A stretch of DNA of 64,000 nt from CBDCME01 sp965218865. Its GTDB lineage: Bacteria > Pseudomonadota > Alphaproteobacteria > JAAXGF01. A model generated the notes under the pieces. That model was not told the origin of the DNA, searched no databases, and saw only the letters and a program-made list of their open reading frames with translations. Position numbers and translations under genes: made by a program. The stretch covers positions 558,001-622,000 of the forward strand of contig CBDCME010000073.1 of the NCBI GenBank assembly GCA_965218865.1, written 5' to 3'. Position 1 is the stretch's first letter. Each line of letters starts with the position of its first letter. Below are positions 45,290 through 55,601 of this stretch, piece after piece.

Positions 45290-47941
45290 TCAGGACGCCA
45301 GGGCCTCGGTGATTGCTTTCAGCGCCGCCTTGGCCTTGCTCCCGTCCGGTCCGCCCGCCTGGGCCATGTCGGGGCGTCCGCCGCCACCCTTACCCCCCAA
45401 CGCGACCGCGCCGGCGCGGGCCAGGTGGATGGCGTTGAAGCGGTCGGTCAGGTCTTCGGTGACGCCGACGACCAAGGCGGCCTTGCCGTCGTTCACCGTG
45501 ACGACGGCCGCGATCCCGGACTCGAGGCGTTTCTTCAGATCGTCGACGAGGCCCCGTAACTCCTTTACCGGCACCCCGTCCAGCGCCCGCGACGCCAGTT
45601 TCACGCCTGAGACGTGGCGGATATCCTCATCCGACTTGGGGCCGGCCGCGAGGGCGCGGCGGGCGCCGACCAGTTCGCGTTCGACGCGCTTACGTTCCTC
45701 TATCAGGGCCGCGATTCTTGCCGATACCTCGGCCACGGAGGTCTTTAACGCGGCCGCGGCGGCTTGCAGTCGGCTTTCGTGCTCCCGCGCGTACGCCTCG
45801 GCGGCTTCGCCCGTCAGAGCTTCGATCCGACGAACGCCGGCGGTGACCGAACTATCCGCGAAAATCTTGAAGTATCCGATATCGCCGGTGCGTCGGACGT
45901 GGGTTCCGCCACACAATTCGACCGAATATCGCGCCCTTTCGCCTTTCTCGGAGACGTCGTCACCCATGGTGACGACCCGGACTTCGTCGCCGTATTTTTC
46001 ACCGAACAGGGCCAAGGCGCCGTGCTCGACAGCGGCTTCTGGGCTCATGAGAGTCGTGGTGACCTCCGAATTCTGGCGAACGTAACGGTTGACATCCGTC
46101 TCTATGGCGCTGATTTGGGCATCGGAAAGAGCCTGGGCGTGGCTGAAATCGAAGCGCAGCCGGTCGGGTGCCACGAGCGAACCCTTTTGGGCGACATGAT
46201 CCCCGAGGTGGCGGCGCAGAGCCTGATGCAATAAGTGGGTTGCCGAATGATTGCCGCGTAAGCGCGCCCGCCGCGCCGGGTCGATCCGCATGTCGACGGT
46301 GTCGCCGGGGTGCAGAACTCCGGAGACCACCGCGCCGATGTGAACCACAAGGTCGCCCAGGAATTTCTGGGTGTCGCGGACCTCGACGCATCCTCCGGTG
46401 GGGCCTGAAATTTGTCCGGAATCTCCCATCTGTCCCCCGGATTCCCCGTAGAAGGGACTTTGGTTGACAACGACCCCCACGTCGGCACCGGCGCCGGCCT
46501 CGTCGGTGGTGACGCCATCGACGACGATCGCGACAACCTGGGCTTCCGCGGCGTCGATTTCGTAGCCCAGGAATTCGGTCGCGCCGACCTTCTCGCGCAT
46601 CGCGAACCATATTTTATCGGTCGCCGATTCGCCGGACCCGGCCCACGCCGCTCGGGCATCGGCGCGCTGCTTGTCCATCGCGGTTTCGAATCCCGCCCGA
46701 TCGACGCTGCGACCCTGGCCCCGCAGCACGTCCTCGGTGAGGTCTAGGGGGAAGCCATAGGTATCGTAAAGTTTGAACGCGACCTCGCCTGGCAACGGGG
46801 TGCCGCCCGGCAGTTTCGAGGTCGCGTCCCGAAGCAGGCGCAAGCCCCGGTCGAGGGTATTCTTGAATCGGCTTTCCTCCAGCCGCAGTGTTTCGGTGAC
46901 CAGCGCCTCCGCACGCACGATTTCGGGGAACGCCTGACCCATTTGGGCGACCAGCGCCGGGACCAACCGCCACATCAACGGCTCGTCGCAACCCATCATG
47001 TGGGCGTGGCGCATGGCCCGGCGCATGATTCGCCGCAGAACGTAACCACGGCCTTCGTTCGAGGGCATTACGCCGTCGGCCAACAGGAACCCCGCGGCGC
47101 GCAAGTGATCGGCGACGACCCGGTGGGCGATCTGTTGGGCGCCCACGTAGGGCACGTTGGATGCCTCGACCGACGCATCGATCAGATGCCGCATCAAATC
47201 GGTCTCGTAATTGTCGTGAACCCCTTGAACCACGGCGCAGATACGTTCAAGTCCCATGCCGGTGTCGATCGACGGTTTCGGGAGATCGTGGCGGTCGTCG
47301 GGGGTCACCTGTTCGAACTGCATGAAGACGAGGTTCCAGATCTCGACGAAACGGTCTCCTTCCGAATCGGGTCCGCCCGGGGGGCCACCCGCGACCTTGT
47401 CGCCGTGGTCGAAAAAAATTTCCGAACAGGGACCGCACGGTCCGGTATCTCCCATGGCCCATAAATTGTCCTTGGTGGGGATCCGCACGATCTTGTCCGC
47501 CGCCAGGCCGGCGATCTTGCGCCACAGAGAATAGGCCTCCGAATCCTCGTGATAGACCGTCACCACCAACCGTTCCGGCGGCAGGCCGAATTCCTTCGTG
47601 ACCAGGTCCCAGGCGAGCTCGATCGCAAGTTCCTTGAAGTAGTCGCCGAAGGAAAAGTTCCCCAGCATCTCGAAAAATGTGTGGTGACGGGCTGTATAGC
47701 CGACATTGTCGAGGTCGTTGTGCTTGCCGCCCGCGCGGACGCATTTTTGCGAACTCGCGGCGCGATCATAGGGCCGGGTTTCGGAACCAGTAAAAACATT
47801 CTTGAATTGCACCATCCCCGCGTTCGTGAACAGCAGGCTCGGATCGTTGTGCGGGATGAGTGGGCTCGAAGCGACGATCTCGTGACCGTGACGGCCGAAG
47901 AAGGTCAGGAACGCGGATCGAATGTCGTTCGCGGTTTGCAT
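45290..47941 (-). CDS. alaS: Alanyl-tRNA synthetase
   Basis: 883 residues from ATG 47941 (MQTANDIRSAFLTFFGRHGH). Class II catalytic core: LLFTNAGMVQFKNVFTGSET, GDTGPCGPCSEIFFDHG. The editing domain carries the zinc ligands (NHSATHLLHQALRRHLGDHV and ELCGGTHVRRTGDIGYFKIF), and the C-terminal DHHA1 domain is complete (KGGGGRPDMAQAGGPDGSKA). Full length for the family. Monocistronic here; recA, often its neighbour in alphaproteobacteria, is not adjacent on either side. Confidence 0.97.
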   Translation of the reverse strand: MQTANDIRSAFLTFFGRHGHEIVASSPLIPHNDPSLLFTNAGMVQFKNVFTGSETRPYDRAASSQKCVRAGGKHNDLDNVGYTARHHTFFEMLGNFSFGDYFKELAIELAWDLVTKEFGLPPERLVVTVYHEDSEAYSLWRKIAGLAADKIVRIPTKDNLWAMGDTGPCGPCSEIFFDHGDKVAGGPPGGPDSEGDRFVEIWNLVFMQFEQVTPDDRHDLPKPSIDTGMGLERICAVVQGVHDNYETDLMRHLIDASVEASNVPYVGAQQIAHRVVADHLRAAGFLLADGVMPSNEGRGYVLRRIMRRAMRHAHMMGCDEPLMWRLVPALVAQMGQAFPEIVRAEALVTETLRLEESRFKNTLDRGLRLLRDATSKLPGGTPLPGEVAFKLYDTYGFPLDLTEDVLRGQGRSVDRAGFETAMDKQRADARAAWAGSGESATDKIWFAMREKVGATEFLGYEIDAAEAQVVAIVVDGVTTDEAGAGADVGVVVNQSPFYGESGGQMGDSGQISGPTGGCVEVRDTQKFLGDLVVHIGAVVSGVLHPGDTVDMRIDPARRARLRGNHSATHLLHQALRRHLGDHVAQKGSLVAPDRLRFDFSHAQALSDAQISAIETDVNRYVRQNSEVTTTLMSPEAAVEHGALALFGEKYGDEVRVVTMGDDVSEKGERARYSVELCGGTHVRRTGDIGYFKIFADSSVTAGVRRIEALTGEAAEAYAREHESRLQAAAAALKTSVAEVSARIAALIEERKRVERELVGARRALAAGPKSDEDIRHVSGVKLASRALDGVPVKELRGLVDDLKKRLESGIAAVVTVNDGKAALVVGVTEDLTDRFNAIHLARAGAVALGGKGGGGRPDMAQAGGPDGSKAKAALKAITEALAS

Positions 47942-48464
47942 GACGGTCGGGGTCGAGGCGCCTCGGCGCACATCCAGTTATCTGCCAGGCGAATCAAGGC
48001 TTTTACCGCTTGCCGTTCACCCTGTCCAGAAACACGAGGGTCGGGGAGTGTCTCGGTTTCGTATTTTGCTGGAATAAATCCAAAACGACACCTTTCCCAC
48101 CTTTCACGTCAAGGGTCGGCTTGGGGGTCATTGCCGCCTCCGGCCTGGGGCAGAATGGTTGGGGCGCGGGCTATCTCGGGGAATACGGCCTCAGCGCCGT
48201 AAACACGGCGCCGTCTGAAACTGCACCGCATTTTTCGACCGGGCGAATTTCCTGGAAACCCGCCAAAACTTCACGGCATGCCAATCCGTCGGAGGCCAAT
48301 CCGTCGGAGGAAAGTGCGTCATCGGGCAAACATGTATTGTACCGCGTATCCGCTGTTGGTGCGCCACGGCGAAAAAACGGCGACCGAGGTGGTCTGCCGA
48401 TGCAGGACAAGGGGGACAGCCAAGAGTAATGACGTGCGACCGAACATGACTCGTTTCGTGTTTA
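47942..48464. other. Non-coding stretch upstream of alaS
   Basis: Contains the alaS promoter region. A tandem CCGTCGGAGGCCAAT-like duplication (ATGCCAATCCGTCGGAGG followed by CCAATCCGTCGGAGG) is visible near 48279-48312. No gene is recognised. Confidence 0.4.
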
Positions 48465-48535
48465 CAGTCTGTTCGAAAACTCGCGGCACCGGCCCAGACG
48501 CAAAAAACTCGCGGACGCGCATTTTCGAACGGACA
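48465..48535. repeat. Palindromic dispersed repeat, copy c (short form)
   Basis: Starts CAGTCTGTTCGAAAACTCGC and ends CGCGCATTTTCGAACGG. The long GC-rich core is missing, leaving GCACCGGCCCAGACGCAAAA between the two end arms, so the unit is 71 bases. It lies between alaS and the cyclase gene. Confidence 0.8.
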
Positions 48536-48729
48536 CTTAGGTGCGATGTAATTCGAATGACGGATGCTTGGTGGATTAGTTACGCGCCGCTTGCGCGGTT
48601 TCGAGAATTCTGCGAGCCTTGAATTTGTTGTGCTCATCAAATTGTCGGATCGAGGATTGTCCGACGATTGTTCTTCGAGCAAGTGCCCGACGGCTAGTGA
48701 CACGTCACGATGGGGAGGACACTGTTGGG

Positions 48730-50004
48730 ATGGACATTGAAGGGCTTTTCAATCGCGCCAACATTATCGATTTGAGCTTCTTTAATTTCCGAAACGCGAT
48801 CACCGCGGCGTATTTCGCCGACGCCGATTTACGCATTCTTAAGGTCAATTCGAATTTTCAATCGTTTTTTCCCGTGCTGGGTAATGTTTCAAACGCGTAT
48901 TTCCCGGACGTGCTTGAACAGCTGGGAGTCGAGCAAAGACACATACAATCGTTTTCCGAGAAACTGGAGTCGGATGGTTGGGTTCTCATCCCCCTAATTT
49001 TGCTCAAGATTGATGGCCAAGAGAGGGTGTTCTCCTTGTTATCGACCCGCACCGGGGACGACAGTTTTTCTTACCTGAATGGCGTCCAAGGGCAATTTGT
49101 CGATCGGACGGCGGAGTACGAACTCAGGAAGGAACGCGAGGGCTTGCTCGAAGAGAAGATCCGTCAACGAGAGATGATCGAGGAAAAATCGCGACAGCTC
49201 GAGAGCTTGGCCAACCGGCTTGCAAAATATCTCTCCCCCCAAATCTACGATTCCATCTTCTCCGGGAAAGCCGAATTAAATCAGAGCTTTTCGCGCAAGA
49301 ACCTGACCATCTTCTTCTCGGATATCGAGGGTTTCACGGAGATCAGCGATGGTATGGAACCGGAGCGGCTCGCTTTCGTCATTAATACCTATCTCAGTGA
49401 AATGTCGAAAATTGCGATCGAGTATGGCGGCACAATTGACAAATTCATTGGTGACGCGATTCTCGTCTTCTTCGGAGATCCGGAAACCGAGGGTGGCAAG
49501 AACGATGCCATCAAATGCGCGAAGATGGCGCTCAGAATGCGCGAGCGGGTCCAAGAGCTAAGATCGGTTTGGTGATCGAACGGTATCTCTAAACCGCTGA
49601 AGGTGCGCATGGGCATCAACACCGGTTACTGCACGGTGGGCAATTTCGGTTCCGACCAGCGGCTTGACTATACCGTGCTCGGGAGCCCGGTAAACATGGC
49701 CGCTCGTCTCGAGGCCTTGGCCGAGGCCGACACCATCCTGGTGGGCGAGGCCACTCGTCTCCTGATCGAGGACGTAGCCGAATGCAGCTACGTGCGCGAC
49801 ATCACCCCGAAAGGCTTCGTTCGGCCGGTCCGGATTTATCGTCTTGAATCGCTTAAAGGCCCGGACGTGTTATCCACTTCGGTGACCCGCAAGGGCGATC
49901 ATGTCGAGGTGAACATTACGGATTCGCGTAACATCCGGCAGGCGATCGAGGAATTAAAGCGAATCCAAGAAGAATTCGAGCAAATTCTGCGCGCCGAATC
50001 GTAA
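48730..50004 (+). pseudogene. Class III adenylate/guanylate cyclase with an in-frame TGA
   Basis: From ATG 48730: a PAS-like sensor (residues about 10-140), a coiled coil (EKIRQREMIEEKSRQLESLA) and a class III cyclase domain. The first metal Asp is in TIFFSDIEGFTEISD, the second in IGDAILVFFGDPE. After RMRERVQELRSVW comes TGA at 49573-49575; the same frame then continues with ISKPLKVRMGINTGYCTVGN, TVLGSPVNMAARLEAL (catalytic Asn and Arg). Family members have Arg or similar at the TGA position, so CGA to TGA is likely. Without read-through the product lacks the transition-state residues and should be inactive. Confidence 0.88.
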
Positions 50005-50027
50005 CCCCTGCCGTCGGCTCGTTGGTG

Positions 50028-50594
50028 CTATGCCGGAAGGCGTGTCAGGTAGATGTTGACTTCATCATCGGCGGTGGGTGCGTGGGAAACGATGTAGGAT
50101 ACGCCTTCCGCCTCGAAGTAAACCGTGGCGCCACCCCCAGGGCCCGCCTTGGAGGCGATATCCGCCCACATCTTCTCCCCTAGGATCTTCTGTGCCGAGT
50201 CAACTTTGTAGGTCTCGAAGAATACCTTGGTGGAAGCCCCAACCTCGACAATCTCGCCGCTTCGCGAAGCACGAAATACCGGATCGGGTTTGCGATCCGG
50301 AAAATCAGCCACCGATTCAAAACGCCGGTGCTTGTAGCGTGTCGCGACAGAGGAGAAAACGCTGACGCAGAGCGGAAAGACATAGCCCAAGACGATAGAT
50401 GAGGTCGTGACTCCCGGACGAACCTGAAACTCCGTGATCAGCGCGTAAAATGGATTCTCCGCGCCCCGTAGCCAGGGAACCAAAAGGTTTCCGTAGGCGT
50501 TAATCAGGGTTCCCACAATTGCGACCACACCATACATGGTGGCTTCGCGTAGCTTTTCGCCGATGAGCCGGCGGACGAGTTCATGATCCATCAA
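50028..50594 (-). CDS. Two-helix membrane protein of unknown function
   Basis: 188 residues. A membrane helix near residues 20-42 (MYGVVAIVGTLINAYGNLLV), another near 68-88 (SIVLGYVFPLCVSVFSSVAT), then a soluble C-terminal domain (GASTKVFFETYKVDSAQKIL, ATVYFEAEGVSYIVSHAPTA). It converges on the cyclase gene with 24 bases between stops. No family recognised; a link with the cyclase is guesswork. Confidence 0.65.
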   Translation of the reverse strand: MMDHELVRRLIGEKLREATMYGVVAIVGTLINAYGNLLVPWLRGAENPFYALITEFQVRPGVTTSSIVLGYVFPLCVSVFSSVATRYKHRRFESVADFPDRKPDPVFRASRSGEIVEVGASTKVFFETYKVDSAQKILGEKMWADIASKAGPGGGATVYFEAEGVSYIVSHAPTADDEVNIYLTRLPA

Positions 50595-50928
50595 ATCTGT
50601 CGGTCTTTACCGTGGCTTAAGCCGATCATGCCGGTTGAACGAACGACACTGGATTTCAGGCGGCAGAAAATTGACTTGCCCCGAAAGTCCGGAAGGGTTC
50701 CGATTGTAATTGAAACCAGTGAATTTCGCATGGCCTGAATGATGGTTTTCCCTTCACAATCTCGTCAACCCTGCGTGTGATCTCATCCCCGGTTCTTGCC
50801 TTGGAACCTCTCGAGAATTCGCGGCTAGCGGCTCGACGCGGAAACAATGACCTCACCGCAACGACGACTGTTGTTGTCCGGTACACCGATGTTCGTTTAC
50901 CAATCGTGTCGTTGGCATTTCAGACTCA
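50595..50928. other. Non-coding stretch
   Basis: Upstream region of the 188-residue membrane protein. No gene, RNA or strong signal recognised. Confidence 0.4.
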
Positions 50929-51066
50929 CAGTCTGTTCGAAAACTCGCGTCCGCGAATTTTTTGCGTCTGTTCCGGCCCTCTCCCCCTCCCGGCCACCCA
51001 TATCAGCATACTCTCGTGGGTGGCCGGGAGGGGGAGAGGGCCGGTGCCGCGAGTTTTCGAAAAGGC
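50929..51066. repeat. Palindromic dispersed repeat, copy d
   Basis: Starts CAGTCTGTTCGAAAACTCGC and ends GCGAGTTTTCGAAAAGG. A near-perfect 24-bp arm (CCCTCTCCCCCTCCCGGCCA and its complement) folds around ATATCAGCATACTCTCG. It sits 57 bases past the scpB stop. The A/T-run arm (TTTTTTGCGTCTGT) is on the left, opposite to copies b and e. Confidence 0.85.
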
Positions 51067-51123
51067 TCTCAAATCGAGACACCACCGAATCTCGGTGCGC
51101 CGAGGTGGCTGGCGAAGCCGACG

Positions 51124-51720
51124 TCACGAAGCGGGGCTATCATCGGGAGAGTCTTGATCGGAGATCTCGGACCCTGGGACCAGATCGTCCGGCGGAGAGT
51201 CGAAAAACCCGGCGTCGCGGAGTTCGCTCGGCTGGGGCAGATCGTCGAGGGAGTCGAGGCCGAAATGTTCCAGGAATGCCGCCGTCGTTCCCCAGGTTAC
51301 AGGCCTTCCTGGCGTTTTTCGCCTTCCCCTAGGGGCGATCCATTCGGCCTCGATGAGAACATCGAGAGTACCGCGACTGGTTCCGACACCTCGAATTTGG
51401 TCGATCTCGGCCCGTGTCACCGGTTGGTGGTAGGCGATGATCGCCAATGTTTCGACGGCCGCCCGCGACGGTTTTCGTCGAATTACCAAATGGCGCCGGA
51501 TCGCGGAGGCGAGATCTTCCGCCGTGCGCAGCATCCACTTTCCACCGCTTCGAACCAGGTTGACACCGCGATGCGAGTAGTGGGCCTCGAGCTTCGCGAG
51601 CAGGGCGCGCGGATCAGCGTTGGCCGGGAGTCTGGCGCTGATTTCCTCTTCGCTCAGGGAGGTGGCACTGGCGAACAACAGCGCTTCCAGGAGTCGCAAA
51701 TTGTATTGTTGGTCAGCCAT
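51124..51720 (-). CDS. scpB: Segregation and condensation protein B
   Basis: 198 residues, two winged-helix domains: LRLLEALLFASATSLSEEEI, then ETLAIIAYHQPVTRAEIDQI, GVGTSRGTLDVLIEAEWIAP and RPVTWGTTAAFLEHFGLDSL. It joins ScpA and Smc in chromosome condensation. It overlaps scpA by 8 bases and is last in the nagZ-M50-scpA-scpB operon. The acidic Asp/Pro-rich tail is usual for alphaproteobacteria. Confidence 0.95.
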   Translation of the reverse strand: MADQQYNLRLLEALLFASATSLSEEEISARLPANADPRALLAKLEAHYSHRGVNLVRSGGKWMLRTAEDLASAIRRHLVIRRKPSRAAVETLAIIAYHQPVTRAEIDQIRGVGTSRGTLDVLIEAEWIAPRGRRKTPGRPVTWGTTAAFLEHFGLDSLDDLPQPSELRDAGFFDSPPDDLVPGSEISDQDSPDDSPAS

Positions 51721-52516
51721 CCTCGTGGTTTCCCGCGGGCGAGGGGCGTAAATACAGGGACCCGAAAGTTTCTTTCTGGCGTATTTGCACGCGGCCCAGT
51801 CGGGCCAACTCGAGCGCCGCGGCGAATGTCGCGGCGACGGCGGAACGAAGAACCATGCTGTCCTGTAACTCGGTCGGCAGAAATTGCTGGAGCTTTTGCC
51901 AGCCGGGTGCCAGGCCGAGCATGCGGGTGAGGTTTTCGAGCGCCTGCTCCACCGAGTACAGATTCATCGGCTCGAAAGTCAGCGGTGAGTCCGATTTGCG
52001 CTGGACGTGGGCGGCGAAAGTCTTCAACAGATCATAAAGAGTGACGTTCAGGAGCGTCTTCGTCAGCGCCATGATCCCTTCCGCCGCGCCTCGGCCGAAG
52101 ACGTCCCGTCCCAGGATCGGACGCGCCATCAACCGCTCTCCGGCGTTGCGCATCGCCTCCAGGGCGCGGAGGCGATCGACGAGGGCCGTCGCCATGTCCT
52201 CGGCGCCCGGCTCTTCGTCCACCGGTTCGGGTAGCAGGATGCGGGATTTGAGGTAGGCGAGCCATGCCGCCATGACCAGATATTCCGCCGCCAGGTCGAG
52301 ACTGCGCTTGCGGGCCGCGGAGATAAACGCAAGGTATTGATCCGCGAGCTGGAGCAGCGAAATGTTCTTGAGATCCACTTTTTGGCTTCGCGCCAACATC
52401 AGCAGAACGTCGAGGGGACCCTCGAATCCGTCGATATCGACGATGAGATCCCCGTCCCGAACCGCGCCCGGGTGGCGAACGCCTTGGTCGTTGTCGTCAA
52501 GATTCACGGAGTTCAT
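51713..52516 (-). CDS. scpA: Segregation and condensation protein A
   Basis: 267 residues from ATG 52516, which overlaps the M50 stop (ATGA). Kleisin signature: VDIDGFEGPLDVLLMLARSQ, KVDLKNISLLQLADQYL, YLVMAAWLAYLKSRILLPEP; C-terminal winged helix (FAAALELARLGRVQIRQKET). A much longer upstream frame overlaps the protease gene and is rejected. Confidence 0.95.
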   Translation of the reverse strand: MNSVNLDDNDQGVRHPGAVRDGDLIVDIDGFEGPLDVLLMLARSQKVDLKNISLLQLADQYLAFISAARKRSLDLAAEYLVMAAWLAYLKSRILLPEPVDEEPGAEDMATALVDRLRALEAMRNAGERLMARPILGRDVFGRGAAEGIMALTKTLLNVTLYDLLKTFAAHVQRKSDSPLTFEPMNLYSVEQALENLTRMLGLAPGWQKLQQFLPTELQDSMVLRSAVAATFAAALELARLGRVQIRQKETFGSLYLRPSPAGNHEDG

Positions 52517-53217
52517 AAGAGCGCCAGTAAATTCAGTCCCGTGGCGTAAGACAGACCAAAAAGGACAAGAGTGATCGCGGGCCACATGATCCGGGCGAAT
52601 ATGTTCAGGTCGAGGCCGAGCAGATCGCCGAGCATGGGCAACAGGAACAAGATCCCGATCAGGATCAAGAAACCATACCGCTCCACCCGGGCCAAGCCCA
52701 GGGCGAGCCGAGGCGGCAAAAGACCGATCAGAACCCGACCTCCATCGAGAGGTGGCAGCGGCAGCATGTTGAACACGGCGAGTACAACGTTGATGAGGAT
52801 CGCGTTCTTCAGGTTGTCGAACGGCCATTGGCCGAGCCAGGGAGCAAATCGCACCATAAGAGACATGAGCCAGCCGCTCATCAATGCCAGGCAGAGATTC
52901 ATCGCGGGACCGGCGGCGGCGACCCAGATCATGTCGCGTTTCGGGTGCCGCAAACGCGCGAAGTTCACGGGCACCGGCTTGGCCCAGCCGAAAACGAAGG
53001 GTGCCCGCATCAACAAGAGTAGGCCGGGCAGAATGATCGTCCCGAATTTGTCGATGTGACGGATCGGATTGAAGGTGACCCGTCCCAAGCGGCGCGCGGT
53101 GTCGTCCCCCAGCCGCTCCGCGACCCAGCCGTGGGCGGCTTCGTGAAACGTGATCGCGATAAGCACCGGCACGATCCATACCGACACGTTGTAGATGACG
53201 TCCCCTAGATCCGCCAC
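52513..53217 (-). CDS. Site-2 (M50) membrane metalloprotease
   Basis: 234 residues, about six helices. The zinc site is VLIAITFHEAAHGWVAERLG (HEAAH), with the third ligand in VFNMLPLPPLDGGRVLIGLL. The short, PDZ-less form is common beside scpA in alphaproteobacteria. It follows nagZ by 3 bases. Substrate unknown. Confidence 0.93.
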   Translation of the reverse strand: MADLGDVIYNVSVWIVPVLIAITFHEAAHGWVAERLGDDTARRLGRVTFNPIRHIDKFGTIILPGLLLLMRAPFVFGWAKPVPVNFARLRHPKRDMIWVAAAGPAMNLCLALMSGWLMSLMVRFAPWLGQWPFDNLKNAILINVVLAVFNMLPLPPLDGGRVLIGLLPPRLALGLARVERYGFLILIGILFLLPMLGDLLGLDLNIFARIMWPAITLVLFGLSYATGLNLLALL

Positions 53218-53220
53218 GGG

Positions 53221-54294
53221 TCAGGCGCTCACGGAGAGACCGGAGAGCAGGTCGGTCAATTGCCGCCTCGTCGCCACTCGGTCAAGGGGTTTTGGCCTTG
53301 GGGGCGGTCCCGCGGCTTCGAGGCGGCGGCGGCAGCCGTCCCCAAGGGATCCCGTTGCGGCGGCGACCGCCGCCATCTCGCTCGAATCGCCATTGCAGTG
53401 AAGCACGAGATCGCATCCGGCCGCCAGCGCGGCCGCGGCCCGATCCCCGACGGCGCCGGAAAGCGCCCTCATCGAAATGTCATCGCTGATCAGGACCCCG
53501 TCGAATCCGATTTCGCCACGCACGACGTCCGAGATAACGCGTGGCGACAAGGTCGCCGGCCGGCTGTCCAGGGCCCGGTAGACGACATGGGCCGTCATGG
53601 CCCAGGGAGCCGTGCCCAAGCGCGCGAAGGGAACGAAATCGGTAGCCCGCAGACTCCGCTCCGAAGCCTCGACCACCGGCAAGGCGTGGTGACTATCGCA
53701 GCGGGCGCGGCCGTGGCCGGGAATGTGTTTGAGGACGGGCTGAACGCCGCTGTCGGCAAATCCGGCGCAAACGGCCTCGCCGAGCGCGGAGACGATTTCC
53801 GGATCACTGCCAAAGGCCCGGTCGCCAATGATGTCGTGCGCTCCCGGTACCGGCACATCCAACACGGGCGCGCAATTGACCGTGATGCCCAAATCGTTGA
53901 GATCGGCGGCAATGAGTCGGGCATTCATGCGGGCCGCCCGGCAGGCAGCCGCACGGTCATCCTTGGCCAGGTCCGCGAAGAGGCCGGCCGCCGGGGGTCC
54001 TCGCCAATGCGGTGGACCAAGACGGGCCACGCGACCGCCCTCCTGGTCGATCAATATCGGCGGGTCCGGGTGCTGGATACAGTCTCTCAGCGTTTTGATC
54101 AAGGCGCGTGTCTGGCGAGGTGTCTTACAGTTGCGGGCAAAGAGGATAAAACCCACGGGTTGCATAGCGCCGAAGAAATCCGCCTCCGCCGCCGACAAGA
54201 CGGGCCCGACGCACCCGAATACGATCGGTTTGGGGTGCTCGCCGGCGGCACTCGCCGACAAGGAATCGGGCGCGGGGGTAATCATGTGGGCCAT
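53221..54294 (-). CDS. nagZ: Beta-N-acetylhexosaminidase
   Basis: About 357 residues (start at ATG 54294; ATG 54285 also possible). Family 3 glycosidase: PVGFILFARNCKTPRQTRAL, PPILIDQEGGRVARLGPPHW, FGSDPEIVSALGEAVCAGFA, the KHIPGHGRARCDSHHALPVV catalytic loop, and nucleophile Asp in DGVLISDDISMRALSG. It trims GlcNAc from recycled cell-wall fragments. First gene of the operon with M50, scpA and scpB. Confidence 0.94.
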   Translation of the reverse strand: MAHMITPAPDSLSASAAGEHPKPIVFGCVGPVLSAAEADFFGAMQPVGFILFARNCKTPRQTRALIKTLRDCIQHPDPPILIDQEGGRVARLGPPHWRGPPAAGLFADLAKDDRAAACRAARMNARLIAADLNDLGITVNCAPVLDVPVPGAHDIIGDRAFGSDPEIVSALGEAVCAGFADSGVQPVLKHIPGHGRARCDSHHALPVVEASERSLRATDFVPFARLGTAPWAMTAHVVYRALDSRPATLSPRVISDVVRGEIGFDGVLISDDISMRALSGAVGDRAAAALAAGCDLVLHCNGDSSEMAAVAAATGSLGDGCRRRLEAAGPPPRPKPLDRVATRRQLTDLLSGLSVSA

Positions 54295-54485
54295 GGCAAA
54301 ATTAGGATATCGCCGATGGCCGGCTGTGGTCACGCGAAGGTGAGGCGTCCCGCACCGAAACCCATGATCTTGAACGCCAGAAGACTCGCCAGAAAGCGTG
54401 ATCCGTCACCGACGCGGAAACCTTACCATGGTGCTCGCGGCTGGCGATGAAAAATCTCGCTCAGCGACGACCTTGGCCAATATGA

Positions 54486-55535
54486 TCAATGTTTTTGCGT
54501 GCCTTTCGCCTGGTTTTCGAAACGGCTGAACGAGGGGTGATCCTCGGCCAGCCCATGGGGATCCTGGTGGATGATGATTTCGGCGCAGGGAAAGGCCTTC
54601 TTGATTCGTTTTTCGACTTCGTCGGTAATTTTGTGGGCCCGGTTGAGAGACAACTTGCCGTCAAGCTCGAGATGAAACTGTATGATGGGTTGCAGGCCGG
54701 AACGGCGGGTGCGTAGTTCGTGGATTCCCTTGGCCCGGGGATGGCTCATGGCGATGTCGTAAATCTGTTGGCGCTGGCCGTTTGAGAATTCACGATCCAT
54801 GAGCAGTTCAAGGGCCTTACGGGCGATGAGATAGGCGCCGCGAAATAGGTAGCCGGCGATCAGAAGCGCGAAGATGGGGTCGGCGATGTCCCAGCCGACG
54901 TAACTCGACAGACCCAGCGACACGATCACGCTTCCGTTGATCAAGGCGTCGGTTTCGTAATGCAGGGCGTCGGCGCTGATCGCGGTTGATCCGGTTGTTC
55001 GAACGACGTAGCGCTGAAACAGGACCAACACCACGGTCAGAACGATCGAAAGGATCATGACGCTGATCCCGACGAGCGGCTGTTCGATCGGTTGGGGATG
55101 GATGATTCGGTCGATTGCCTCGAACACCAGAAACAGCGCGGATCCGGCGATGAACGCTGATTGTCCTAGGCCAGCCAGCGGCTCCGCCTTTCCATGTCCG
55201 AACCGATAATCGGGATCGGCGGGCCGCAAGGCGCGGCGGACGGCAAAAAAATTGATCATCGACGCCATGACGTCGAGGATCGAGTCGACCAGGGAGGATA
55301 GGAGGCTTACGGAACCGGTGAGGAACCAGGCGATGACCTTGACCGTGATTAGGGTTGTCGCCACCCCGACCGACGCGGTGGTGGCCATCCGCATGAGATA
55401 ACCGGCGCGATCGGACGTCACGGCAGTGGGCGCCGGCGCGGGACCGTCTGGAATTCTGACGCGCCGACGTCCGCGAACCACGGCATGAATGACCAGCGTC
55501 AAACAAACAAGTAATACGACCGCTCCAAAATCCAC
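54486..55535 (-). CDS. Cation diffusion facilitator (FieF-like) efflux protein
   Basis: 349 residues. Six helices with the metal site in SSLVDSILDVMASMINFFAV and ADALHYETDALINGSVIVSL, then a cytoplasmic ferredoxin-like domain (IQFHLELDGKLSLNRAHKIT, IIIHQDPHG). Exports Fe(II), Zn(II) or similar ions. The first 26 residues (MDFGAVVLLVCLTLVIHAVV then RGRRR) are an extra helix not usual in FieF; it resembles the start of the iron-type permease at 57508. The core could start at M48. Confidence 0.92.
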   Translation of the reverse strand: MDFGAVVLLVCLTLVIHAVVRGRRRVRIPDGPAPAPTAVTSDRAGYLMRMATTASVGVATTLITVKVIAWFLTGSVSLLSSLVDSILDVMASMINFFAVRRALRPADPDYRFGHGKAEPLAGLGQSAFIAGSALFLVFEAIDRIIHPQPIEQPLVGISVMILSIVLTVVLVLFQRYVVRTTGSTAISADALHYETDALINGSVIVSLGLSSYVGWDIADPIFALLIAGYLFRGAYLIARKALELLMDREFSNGQRQQIYDIAMSHPRAKGIHELRTRRSGLQPIIQFHLELDGKLSLNRAHKITDEVEKRIKKAFPCAEIIIHQDPHGLAEDHPSFSRFENQAKGTQKH

Positions 55536-55601
55536 TGGCCTCGTCCTACCTCTCCCGGTTTACTTTTCCTGCCGGTGATTTCGCCGCGCTAGGGCTCGTT
55601 C

